Part shown: positions 46,883 through 57,946 of the stretch, piece after piece | Numbering within the stretch: position 1 is the first letter of the stretch | Layout: each line of letters begins with the position of its first letter | Position numbers and translations under genes: made by a program | Assembly: GCF_003369915.1 (NCBI RefSeq) | Contig: NC_046674.1 | Coordinates: 9,858,001-9,922,000, forward strand | Length of the DNA stretch: 64,000 bases | Reading direction: 5' to 3' | From: Drosophila miranda | Taxonomy: Eukaryota; Arthropoda; Insecta; Diptera; Drosophilidae | The notes under the pieces: model-generated | Database searches by the model: none | The model's input: the letters and a program-made list of their open reading frames with translations, nothing else | Told to the model about the DNA's origin: nothing

Positions 46883-47680
46883 ATGTCGACCCTACCCTTC
46901 CTGCTGAGCGTCGCCGACGAGCTGGACAACATCCACACGCAGTCCTACATGGACGACTTTGGCCTGGGATTCCATCCGCATCGCCAGTACTACCGCACGC
47001 CGACCATCCAGCTCTCGCTGCCGGCCAACGCGGACTGGACTGGACGTGGCGCCGGCTGGGACCAGGGCAGGCACAGTCGCTACAGGAGCTACAAGTTCTA
47101 CGACGAGTCGCAGAACAACCTCGAGGAGGAGGAGCAGCCCGAGGAGGAGTACCAGCAGCACCACCAGCACGAGCCCCACGAGCACCACGAGCACCACGAG
47201 CACCACGAGCACCAGGAATTGCCAGAGAGCGTACAGCTCCATCCAGAGACCTCCTCTTCCGTCGTCTGCAAGGGCCAAGAACACGTGCCAGTCAGTCAGT
47301 CAGCCACTGCCAGAAAGGGCCTGGGCATGGTCATCTCCAAGTCCCACGATGTGGGTGTGGGCGGCCTGGGGCTCAACCTGAAGGCCGGCGAGGAGGAGGA
47401 CGACGAGAACATCGATCGCACCGTTCGCATGTACAACCTGTCCAAGAAGTGCTGCAAGAACTACTACCGCCACGCCCTGGAGACCGGGCCAGGGGCCAGC
47501 GGGCGGATCAAGTGCAGCAACCTGCGCTCGGAGAGCCACCACTCGAGCTCCAGCTCGGAGGAGAGCCTCCAGAAGATGCCCTCGCCCATAGAGTTCCTCA
47601 CGTGCTTCTTGGTCAAGAAGTCCCGGACCCCCAAGTGCGGACACTCCTCCGGACACTCTGGACAGCTGAAGAAAACATAG
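46883..47680 (+). CDS. Small heat-shock-like N terminus without alpha-crystallin domain, 265 aa
   Basis: Intronless ORF, ATG 46883 in a good context (GGAACCATGTC), stop TAG at 47678-47680. Residues 1-40 (MSTLPFLLSVADELDNI, then DDFGLGFHPHRQYY) resemble the N terminus of Drosophila Hsp26 (LSLVDEL..., GLGLHPHSRY) and Hsp23 (LLLSLADDL). After that there is an acidic Glu/Gln stretch (about 78-92), a His/Glu repeat of EHH units (about 93-112), a Gly-rich part, a Cys-rich KKCCKNYYRHAL, a Ser-rich run and a basic end (FLVKKSRTPKCGH...). No alpha-crystallin domain is present here or in the 1 kb downstream. GC-rich third positions support coding. The function is unknown. I do not recognise an orthologue by name; descent from a small heat-shock gene is inferred. 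Confidence 0.7.
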   Translation: MSTLPFLLSVADELDNIHTQSYMDDFGLGFHPHRQYYRTPTIQLSLPANADWTGRGAGWDQGRHSRYRSYKFYDESQNNLEEEEQPEEEYQQHHQHEPHEHHEHHEHHEHQELPESVQLHPETSSSVVCKGQEHVPVSQSATARKGLGMVISKSHDVGVGGLGLNLKAGEEEDDENIDRTVRMYNLSKKCCKNYYRHALETGPGASGRIKCSNLRSESHHSSSSSEESLQKMPSPIEFLTCFLVKKSRTPKCGHSSGHSGQLKKT

Positions 47681-50600
47681 AACACGGCCCCCCGGTTGCT
47701 GCCACCCCCGCTCTCGGCCAGAACCTCGACTCTGACATCATCAACCAGTATGACCATGGCCAGTATGGCCACGGGTAGCGGCAGTGGCAGTGGCATGGGA
47801 ACGGGAACGGGAACGGGAACGGGAACCGGCACAGGCACGGCCACGACGACAACGAAGCGGCGTAGCCAGTGCTTTTGAATGTGGGCCGGAGTCGGTGTCG
47901 TGTGTGGCCAGGCCTGGAGCTGGCTGCAGCGCTGCGGGGAGCTGCCCAGCTCGGAGCCCACATCGCTGCCAGTCACGCGGCTGGGCAGGATCGGCTACTA
48001 GGCGCACAACCAGCAACCGACAGCCGACTCGAGGCAAAGCTTAAGGGAACTTCAAGCGTACGATGAGCACGGAATTTTAATTGGTTTTTATATGGAGTCG
48101 GGGCATTCTGGGCACTGGGCACTGGGCATTGGGCATTGGGTACTGGGAGATCGAAGGGAAGAAAGGGTTCCATGGAAAGTAGGATTGATATATGCATTAT
48201 ATCTGGTAGCTGGAAGCTCTCTTTCCCCCAGTGCAAACCAGTCCTGGCCCCAACGAAATAGCAAGCAAATACAGGCCAAAAGTAAATCGTAGCTTACAGC
48301 ACTTGAAATATTTCCAAAACCTATACGAGTAGGTACAATATATAGTATATATATTAAATATAGGAGCTAAACTATAAAACCAACACCGATCAATTTTTTG
48401 CAAACCAAGACAACACACACACAGAATTTTTTAAACCCAGATTTATACGAGTACCAGGGAGAAACGAAACCGAAACCGAAACCAAACATACAATTTGTTA
48501 AGCAAACATTTTTATACGGATTTTTTGATACCAAGCAAGAGATATAACTTATATATGGATATTACAAAGAAAACATTAACTTAGAACAGAGTTTAGGGCC
48601 AAGAGCTGGGAGACAGACAGTGGGGCTGAGCTTGAAGTTGATTGGAAGGGAAACCCATTTTGATTACAGATTACGGATTACCGAAAGTGTTTGTCCTTCT
48701 TTGAATACGAGTATTCCCTGTGAATATTTATGGTGCATTTTTTTTTGGGTAGGTCTTAGTTCAGCTTCAAGTTTTCTACAATTTTTATACAAGCTGTTGG
48801 CTTTTGAAAGCAAAAATAAAACAAAGCTGGTCTCGCGCACACACACAAATACCAATACCAACACACAAAAAAACACAGGAGGAGGAAAGTTAGTTTTAGT
48901 TTTTCCCTGTATTTCCCAGAGTGAAATGAAAATGAAACACACACACAGCGAAAAAGAGAAATGTTGCAGCAAAGCTTGGAAAACTTTTCCACAATGTCGG
49001 AGAGTGTTTGGGGCTAGAGCTAAAGGGAGAGCGATATGGGTAGGGGTAGGGATCGGGGGAGGTTCTATGGAAAGTGAAACATGTTTTCAATTTCCTTCAT
49101 TTTTTTTATTTTTATTTTTTTTTTTGGAAGGGGGACTGTAAACAACTCAATGGCAAACTACTACTAAGGACAACACACACACACACAGACGGAGAGGACC
49201 TTGGTCCCAATTTCAAATTAGTGAAAAGAACAAAAATACACCAAAAAAACACAGGAAAAAACTGAAAAACCCAAAAAGAGAAGTTGCAAGTTTTTTAAGA
49301 GAAATGTTGGGGGAGGGAAACTTTGTTAGGGCTTGAAGCTGGAACACAGAATATATCAGATATACATATACATATAGTATATATTTATAGTTTTGTAGTC
49401 AGATATTCTCCAAACAAACAACAAATATTTGTGTGTTCTAAATGTATTCGATATGTTGCAAGAAAACAAAATGTATTTCATTCAAAATTGACGACTACGA
49501 GTATTTACAACTAATATCAAAAAGAACAGAAAATTTTATAGATATATGTATATTAACGCCACACTGTTTGCACTTTTCAGAGTTTACTATAGAACCAACC
49601 AACAACCAACATAATATACGATACGTATTCGAAACGATAGTATCTAGACGATCTACGTATGTATGTATATCGATCGCCAGGCACTCTCATAGCTTTACCA
49701 CAGAAACACACAGAACAACTTCATATCTCTCAGATAAACGTAGTACTTAAGAGCTCCCCAACAACACTGAAAACCAAAAACCGAAAACCGAACGCCGAAA
49801 AGTATTCGACAAACAAATGTTAATGGAAAATTATTACTTAGCTGTAGTAGCGTTTTGCCAGTGGCTCTTGACACACTTTTATCTATGTAGATGCAAATAC
49901 ATTTGAACATTGTTAGAGCGCCACTGTTAGGCCAACTCCTGGCATCATCCATCTAACCGAAATACTAATCCCCAAGTACTTAACGTATAGATGTTCCATG
50001 GCATAATTGTACGTACCTCTCGCAACAGCATAGCATACAATACTTTACCGACAAGGAAATCACTCGACGCATATCATTCCAATACAATAGATTTCAGCTA
50101 AATCGTATTCAACTTGAGATTCAATAAATAAAGTATCTACAAAACGGAAAACGAAAAACTGTCTGGCATTTGTGGGATGGGGTAATTTCAGCCTTGTACA
50201 AGACACAAGACGCTAACCTTCAGGGCATTGTATCTTCCATATGGAAGGGTAAATCAGAGCCAAGGAAACTCCTATCCTTCTCCACTCCACAGCCTTGGCA
50301 GACAGACAAAAGGACAGACTGGACGGAGGACGGAGGACGGTCGACGGACGACTGAGCGACACACAAGGATATTACGCGTCCTTCACACAAAACTTGTCGC
50401 TGGCATTAATTTGAGTGTCTTCGAGGGGGGAAAACAGCTGACACTCGCAGCTTGGGGCTGTCCGAAGGCATTTCAATATTTTCAAGTGCAAGGAAGAATG
50501 TGCTCGTCGTTAAATGCTGAACTGCTGACCTTTGTCTCTGTTTGTGTGTGTTGTGTGTGTGTGTGTGTGTGACTCAGCGGAGTGCGGAATGCGGTACACC

Positions 50601-53600
50601 AGCCAGGAATGTCCTTAAGCGGTGTGCATCTTGTCCAAGGATGTGTCGTCAGAGTTTTTACACTTTCGGAATTTTAAATTAACTGCAGTCAAAGCGGAAG
50701 ATGGAGGAAGGAGGAAGAAGGAAGAAGGAAGGAGCCCTGCTTGAGCCTTGTCCACTTTCCATTTCTGCACCAGCACCAGCGCCTGCACTTCGTCGTCAAT
50801 TGGGTTCAATAGCACAAAACAAAACAAAACAAAACAAAAATAGACTAATAGGCCGGGCCACCACGAGCGTTGCTTGCCCCATGCCCCATGCCCCATCCCC
50901 CATGCCCCATGCCCACTCGTGCAAATATAGCCCTCATTCGTATGCAAACAAGTGCAGCGTCAGAGCGTCAGAAAGCCTTCGGGGGCGTGTCTGTGGTGGG
51001 GCCCAGGATTCTTGTTTGTTTCTCTGCTGAAGGTTGTCCTGCGGCTATGATGGGTATCTCGGAAGGAATGAGAATGAGAGTGGGTTTAGAGGCATGCAAT
51101 GTGGATGTATCTTTGATGAATAGCTGAATATATAGGTGAAGGAAGCGGCTAGTGTTTGAGGGCTGGATGATATGGGAGAACGTAAGCCAATCTGTTGCTT
51201 CATCCCTCTCTCTCTCCATTCAAGAAAGAGTATCTCAAATGTTACTTCCTCTCAGTTTCTGTCCCATTCTGTGCGCTTTCATTGGGGCAACTTTGAGACT
51301 TTGTTGCTGGGCTTACAACTATTATTGTGGCTGTCTTTTGGGGGCTCCTCTTTGTTGCCGTTGCCGTTGCAGTTGCAGTGTTCACTTCGCATGGCCAATT
51401 ACAGTTTTAAGTTGCTGGCTGTCGGGATCCTCATGCTCTTCCCCTTCGCCCTGACCTGACCTGTCCCGACTGTCCTGTGCCCGTCCGCCCTTTTCGTCCC
51501 GTCTTCGACTTGAACTTTTGCTTTCGTTTTGCTGGAGGTTCTTTGTATTTCTGTGGACCTGGCCATGGCGTCGCATTGCAGTGGCAGCTTCGTGAGGACG
51601 CTTGCACCTGCCACAAGAACCAGAACAAGGATGGTTTCTGTTGCCCTTTTGTGGCTCGTTTTAGTGTCTCGGTTGCCATTTATTCGTACAGTAGACTGCA
51701 CTTCCCACCCCCTGGACAGCCCCCTGGACACCCCCAGGGGCGACTTCATTGGCAACTCGTGACGCTCGTGTTCCGCTCTGGGTCTTTATTTCTTCTTTTC
51801 CAGCTCATTGATTTCCTTCGCCTAATTAGTCAGCTATTTTGTCCGCCCTCAAGGATTACGCATACGTCGACTGATTTTGCAACCATTTTCCAGGGCATAC
51901 TTTCAGGCGGCAGGCGAAATGACGCAAAGAGAGCCGCATATTCCCGCTCCCTCGCATATTTTGTTAATTTTTATGGTTTTTGCCGAACGAATTTGAATAT
52001 TTCTTGTAAAACATTTGACCCATTAGAATCGCCCACTCATTGGGGTCGGGACGGGGGCCTTAGGCCGCTAGAATTTCATCAGTTTTTCGTTTTTCAACAA
52101 AAGTATAAATTATGATTTAGATAAATTCTTTATGGCTGAGGTGTTTGCTTTTATTGGCCAAGGAGGGGTAAGGAGGGGATCGGGGGGAAAGCTGTTGCGC
52201 TAATCAGACAAATGGTCCAAGCTGTTTCTGAGGTAAGTTCCTGCCTGGCAGAATCTGGCAGTAGCTGGCAGGCTGCCATCCCCCCCCATAGGATGACAAA
52301 TTTTGTGGCAAGCCATAAACTACTCGCCCAGCGGTGGGGAGCAGAGGGGAGCCACGGAACAATGTCTGCTTTCGATTGAATTCCCTCGGGGTAGGGGCTG
52401 GGGCTGGGGCTGGGGCATAGCCTGGGGTGGCTGGTAGGTGGCATGGGTGGGTGGGTGAGCAGATTTGACATGCTAATGAGATCTACGATTATAGAAAGTC
52501 ATCTGTTAGATAATGGCCCGTTCAGGTCTAAAGAAAGTTGAGCACAACCCACACTCCTGCCCGATAGAATAGAAAGGTATTCGGATGGCCACCTCCCAAG
52601 GGAAGTCCGTGTGCAGTTGATTTTCATTTGATTTTGCCATAAAATCAAACAAATTAGTCGATTGCTTTGTTTGCCTTTAATTACAAATGAATTGATGTTG
52701 TTGTGCAGCTGCGGCACTGCGATTGATTTCCAAACGAGATTTTCCCGCTTCTCGATCTGCCTCTCCCACCCCTCTGCCCACCTCTCGCCCACCTCTCTCC
52801 CTCTTTCACCCATCACACTGTGCTACATGGTTTTTGGTTTTACTCTCGGCTATTCATAGCTCTTCATTAGTCCTACGATATATATAAATTATATTTTCTT
52901 TGATTATTTTTCCCAAGAAGCAGCTCCAGCAGGGCCTTAAATAGGTGTCAGGGCATATAAACATCTCTTCGATAATTTATATTCATCTCAGTTTTTGATG
53001 GGGCGCGACATCTTGCCATTTTGCCAGAGAAACATTCTAATGTTCCAAAGTGCTGATAGATGCGGCTATAATTTATGGTATTCCTCTATCAACTTGGATT
53101 TCGATTCGGATTTGGAACCTAGTGTTTTCTCCTCCCAAAATCTATTCTTCTGTCCAGCAGTGTTCGTGGCTCTGACTCAGCTTCATCGGGCATACTTGGT
53201 CGAGAGCAAATCACTCTATACCCCTGCCCGCATCGAGTGGCATCTAAATTGCTGCCAAGCTAGTTACAATTATTATCAAATACACGCAATATCTAATCCA
53301 ACAACAGCAGGGAATGGGAGATTTTCGGTGCTCGAAGCATTGGATACCCTAGGAGATCTAGTGATGCTATCTTTTCGGTTCCGCTTTAAACTCTTTTATA
53401 GGCATATACACTAGAGAATTCGGAGCTGCTATCTTCTATACTGGGCGAGCATCTTCTGAATACAGTAATACCCCTAATGCGCCAGGGTATAATTACAATT
53501 ACAATCAGGGTGGGCCAAAGCCAGCCCCAATCCCAATCACAGTCCCATCGATGATTGTGCATTGTTATGGGCACGGGTTCCATCTATAGAGGGGAGAAGG

Positions 53601-53748
53601 GGGGGGCTCAGAGGCAGGTCAGGCCCATAAATGTTATGTACATGGATGGCGCGACAATTGTTGTTGTTATCGCTTTGGCTAATCTTCCCTGCAACATTGT
53701 ACCATCGAAAATTGTACAAATTGCCTTTTTGTCATGACTACGAGTACC

Positions 53749-53781
<33 letters not shown>

Positions 53782-54843
53782 CTCCCACACTCCCCCTGTT
53801 GTATCTGTGTAGCCGTATCTATAGATTGTGTATCTGTAATCCATGTATATGTTGGCTTTGTCTGTCTGTCTGTCTGGCTGTGTATCTGTATCTGTATCTG
53901 CTTGATTTATATCTTGTAGCGGCTTAAATTGTACAACAACAAACTCAAAGCCAAATTTGGTCAAAAAGTGAAAAGAATTATGCGCTGTTTCGGATTTCCG
54001 CCAAAGAAATGTCCCCCCCTTTTGCGTCGCTTTTTTTTTCTATTTGTTTTAATTTTATTTTGATTTTTTCAATTTAGCTTTAGATACATTTGTATCTGAG
54101 CAAGCGGAAATGCTGCGTAATTAAGTTGAAAACGCTGAAGCGCTGAGCGATCTTTTTCGACTGTTGGGTTTTGGAATTTTTGTTCGCTTTTTGGCATGGT
54201 TTGCTTTGAAGGCGTTGGCGATATGGGAGAATGGGTTTTGGATGGGTACACCACAGAGAGAGAGAGAGAGAAGGAGAAGTACAAAGAGATGGGAATGGGA
54301 CAAAAGCTAGGAAGGTCAGTTTTTGTAGGGCGGAAGTAGATATAATACGAGGGGGAAGGCCGGGTGGAAATGTGGGCAAGTAAAAGATGATTTAGGCAGT
54401 AATTGAAACTCTTGCAGACCTATCCTCTTGTGCGTTTTTTTTCCTATGAATCTCTATTTATTAGCTCTCTACCCTTCGGGGAACCTTCTCTAACTTTCCG
54501 GCCACTGCGGAAGTGGCTCAACATTGGCTAAAACCCACCCAACACAAACCTCTATCGCCTCAAGGAAATGCCGTTTGCCATTTGCCATTCAGATCTTGTT
54601 GCATGGCCATAGACGTTTTCGGCCCACAGAGTCAGCCAGCCCCCTTTCGGAACAGAACAGATCAGAGCAGAAATTCATTTCTCAAGATAAACAATCGAAA
54701 ACATCGCCCGAGACCCCATAGCATATACCCCACACCCCACAGCCCATACTGCTGCCTGGCTTCTACGTCACAACTGTCATTGGCTGTCGAGTCTGAGCCG
54801 ATCGCAGCCGGGGCTGAGCCCACTTTCGAGCGGGGCATAGCGC
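47681..54843. other. 7-kb stretch without a recognised gene
   Basis: 47681 to about 50135 may be 3' UTR and flank of the preceding gene: AATAAATAAAG at 50123-50133 is the first strong plus-strand poly(A) signal. The region has GGGAAC tandem units (47798-47827), GGGCACT/GGGCATT units (48107-48147), CCCCATGC units (50876-50912), a (GT)n run (50545-50571) and a CAG run (53751-53778). ORFs here are low complexity or short. No gene or RNA recognised. Confidence 0.5.
53751..53778. repeat. (CAG)n trinucleotide run, non-coding
   Basis: Nine GCA/CAG units with no supporting gene around them. Confidence 0.85.
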
Positions 54844-54850
54844 TATAAAA
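54844..54850 (+). promoter_or_regulatory. TATA box of CG7409
   Basis: TATAAAA about 195 bp before the start codon. Some 35-45 bp downstream, at 54885-54900, the sequence CTCAGAGCAAAAATCGCGAG looks like the A-rich leader start of fly heat-shock genes. Upstream, GGAACCTTCTC at about 54479-54489 contains one GAAnnTTC core of a heat-shock element, but a full three-unit element is not evident. Confidence 0.7.
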
Positions 54851-55044
54851 GCGGCGGCTTCTGTCGGTTGCAAGTTTAATTTGCTCAGAGCAAAAATCGC
54901 GAGTGGACGTTTAGAAGAGAACGCGTCGAAGTCGAAACGAAAAAGTGAAAAGTCGAATAGATCGATCGCTGCGTTGCTGCGTCCTGAGAGCTCTCGAGGA
55001 ACAACACCCGATAAAAAAGAGAAAAGAAAACACATATAGCTGAG

Positions 55045-55509
55045 ATGGCACTGGTTCCGTCTACGAACAACACGGACTGGGATTACTGGGATTACCGTCG
55101 GCGCTTGTGGCGCGACTGGGACATCAACGACTGGGATCTGCCCTACTGGAAGCGCTCGCTGTCGCGCGTGGGCTCCGCGCCCGATCTGAGCAGGGTGATC
55201 GTGGGCAAGGACGGGTTCGAGGCCAACGTGGATGTGCACCAGTTCAAGCCGTACGAGATCACAGTGAAGACCACCGGCGATACGGTGGTGGTGGAGGCCA
55301 AGCACGAGAAGCGTCGCGACGGAGACACCTTCGTGGGACGCCACATTGTCAAGCGATTCGTGCTGCCCCGTGGATACTACCCGAACGATGTCCGGTCGGA
55401 GCTGTCCTCCGATGGCATCCTCACCGTGCGCTGTCCGCCGTATCTGAGCAACGAGCGGAGTGTCTACGTCCGTCAAGTGGGTCCCGCATATCTCAGCATT
55501 AAAAACTAA
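55045..55509 (+). CDS. CG7409: Small heat-shock protein (alpha-crystallin family), 154 aa
   Basis: Intronless. ATP-independent chaperone that binds unfolding proteins as oligomers in the cytosol or nucleus. The alpha-crystallin domain spans about residues 50-140: IVGKDGFEANVDVHQFKPYE, then VVVEAKHEKRRDGDTFVGRH and ELSSDGILTVRCPP, which includes the family GxL-type signature. The C terminus VRQVGPAYLSIKN parallels the VGPAHLNVK end of Hsp23 and Hsp26. The N-terminal arm (11-35) is unusual, with six Trp spaced among Asp, Tyr and Arg. Length is short but complete. The 5' UTR is A-rich, as in inducible heat-shock genes, and ATG 55045 is the first ATG after the TATA box. Identity with CG7409 is based on recalled sequence and neighbourhood. 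Confidence 0.92.
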   Translation: MALVPSTNNTDWDYWDYRRRLWRDWDINDWDLPYWKRSLSRVGSAPDLSRVIVGKDGFEANVDVHQFKPYEITVKTTGDTVVVEAKHEKRRDGDTFVGRHIVKRFVLPRGYYPNDVRSELSSDGILTVRCPPYLSNERSVYVRQVGPAYLSIKN

Positions 55510-57946
55510 CCCCAGGGATCGGGCGGAGCGCCGGAGCGCCGGAGCAGCCAGAGTGCACAGGATTTATGTGTTTTGTTTTTTTTTTTTTTTTAGTTTCTGT
55601 TGGTGCAAAGAAAAAAATTAAAAGAAAGACCCATTAATGCACCCGATCGGAAATAATTCAGAAATCTATTGAAGATTTCCGTAGATTTTCCCAGTCTCTT
55701 AATTCTAAGTAAGCCCAATCCAAAAGGAAAATAATTGGACTCTTTTTGTAATTAACAAGGAAATATTTCATTTGTTTAGTTAAATAAAATAAAGGTTTAA
55801 TTTATTAATAATTAATTGAAACAGTGGCAACAGTCTTATATGGGGGAAGGGGTCTGTGGTCTGTGGTGCACCAGGGCCAGCGGATGTCCCATACAAAGCC
55901 GAAACAATGGGACGCTGCCGAGGAAAATGTCAACATAAGTCCGACTCAAAGCACAGACAAGAAAAAAAAAAAACAGTCGCCGCGGCAGTCGACTGTCCAG
56001 ACAAAAGTATATACTATATATAAAAATATATCTAGAGACTAGAGACGTACATATACGTATATGTGCATACCACGCCCTTGGGCAATTTCCGCAAATGCCA
56101 TCTAAGGTTAAGTTAAAATGTAAATGGATCCATAAATAACGAGACAGCGACGAGAACCGCCTCGAGCATAAACCTACACAGAGAAAACGCACAGAAATCG
56201 CTTGAATCGCATGAGCTGGAAAAACTAATCTAGATATACATACATATGTGCGAGTATATCATTTGACCATACAAAGTGTGCGCGCGTAGAACAAATTCGC
56301 ACGCCCACAAATTTGGTTCAAAGTGATGAAAAGCACTAGGCGATTGTCTAGCGTTTTTAACCGCGCATGCGTTTGGCAAGCGTTTAAAAACGCATGCAAT
56401 TACCAAGAAGCGAGCGGCTAGAAACGCTCCAACTGAAATGAATGAATGGCAAAGCCTTCATTAGAAGAAAAGCATGGAATTGAAACGTGTGGAATGGCCC
56501 AATAGTCAGCGACATTAAACACGTCCAATTGTCTGTCAATCCACGATTCAATCCCATGGATCGGATCGGTCAATTATGTACAGCCTTAAACCATTTTCAG
56601 TTGTTTGAGCCATAAAACAATTTGTCAATCAAATTGTAAGCTATAAAACACCGAGGTCCGAGTTCCGATGTCCGAGGTCTGGCCGCACAATTGGAACTGT
56701 GGATGGAAGATCGAAGGGGATCTGGAGGGATAGCGACTGCTCTCCACCCATATGGGAACGAGCCACGTTCGGTCTGTGAGCTACTTAACTATATAGGTTC
56801 TATACGATACGGGTTTATTTTCTATAGAATAACATGTTTGTTTGGCTGGCCAAATAAGTCGAAGAGTGCTGCGAGTGTAACACACCTACGCGGTGCGACT
56901 TTCGTATTGTATTTAATTTTGTTTAATTAAAAACAATTTACAATTGGCACCGAACTCAGCTGAACAGCCCAGAACAGAACAGAATAGAGCAATGCGAGGC
57001 GAGGCGGCGCATTTGATTCAAGATGATTAAGTGTTTTATTGATGTAATGGAATGTTAACTAATATTAATAATTTTTCTAGACAAGCATTTCTGACAGCGC
57101 TGAAGGAGGGATCATCGGATCATCGGATGTCTGCGATCAAGTTCAATGCAAAAGCAAATAACAGAAGCATCTGGAACGGAACGGAACAGCACAGAACAGA
57201 ACGGAGCCATCAATTCTGGTGGGCCTATGCTAATGACAAGTCTTCTTCCATGGGTAAAAATAGTTTCCTTCTCCCAAAGAGGGACGACACTTGTGCGCTC
57301 TCGCACTAATTTACTTTATGATAGTCATGAAATATCAGCGTATATACTATAAGTATACATATGTATATACATACATCTATCTTTGGAGACAGAGAAATTC
57401 GGTGTGTTCCGTGTGCTTCCCTTCGAGAAAAGTAGGAATCTCTTTGGCTCCTCAGTCTTGCCTTGGCTCTGGTCGGAAACGGTGCGTTCTCTTCTCCCTA
57501 GGAAATCGGTTCTTGTCTCCTTCAATCAGTGAAAATAACTATACACCACATACATATGTATATGTAGAACTTTTTTTTTTAATTTACCATATCATAAATG
57601 TGGAATAATCCCAATGAACTCCAATTGTCAAAAAGAAGTGTTGAATGGTCATCTTCTTGAGTTCCAGCAAATATTGTCTCCCATTTATACGTGTATATAG
57701 AAAGTGTTGAACATGGGCTATTTATAAAGCCGCCTTAATCTTAATGGTTTCTTTGCATATATACTTTCATCTCTTGTCCCATAAATATGTTCTGAAAGGA
57801 AAGCAAAGACAAAACGTGAAATTTTATTAATGACTTCTTATTTATAAAAGAAAACCGAAGAAGCACAAACCCCGACGAGTGAGTGAGTGGAAAGGTGTGA
57901 ACCGCATAGAGTCTACAAGGATCGTGTTCGTGTCTAGGGCGGCAAT
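55510..57946. other. Intergenic DNA between CG7409 and the frac-like gene
   Basis: Includes the CG7409 3' UTR (poly-T at 55576-55591 and AATAAA at about 55785-55790), an inverted-repeat cluster (56351-56397), ACGGAAC/CAGAAC short units (56960-57200) and TATACATA-rich stretches (57355-57380, 57545-57570). No gene seen; the last 150 bp are likely promoter or 5' UTR of the next gene. Confidence 0.55.
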
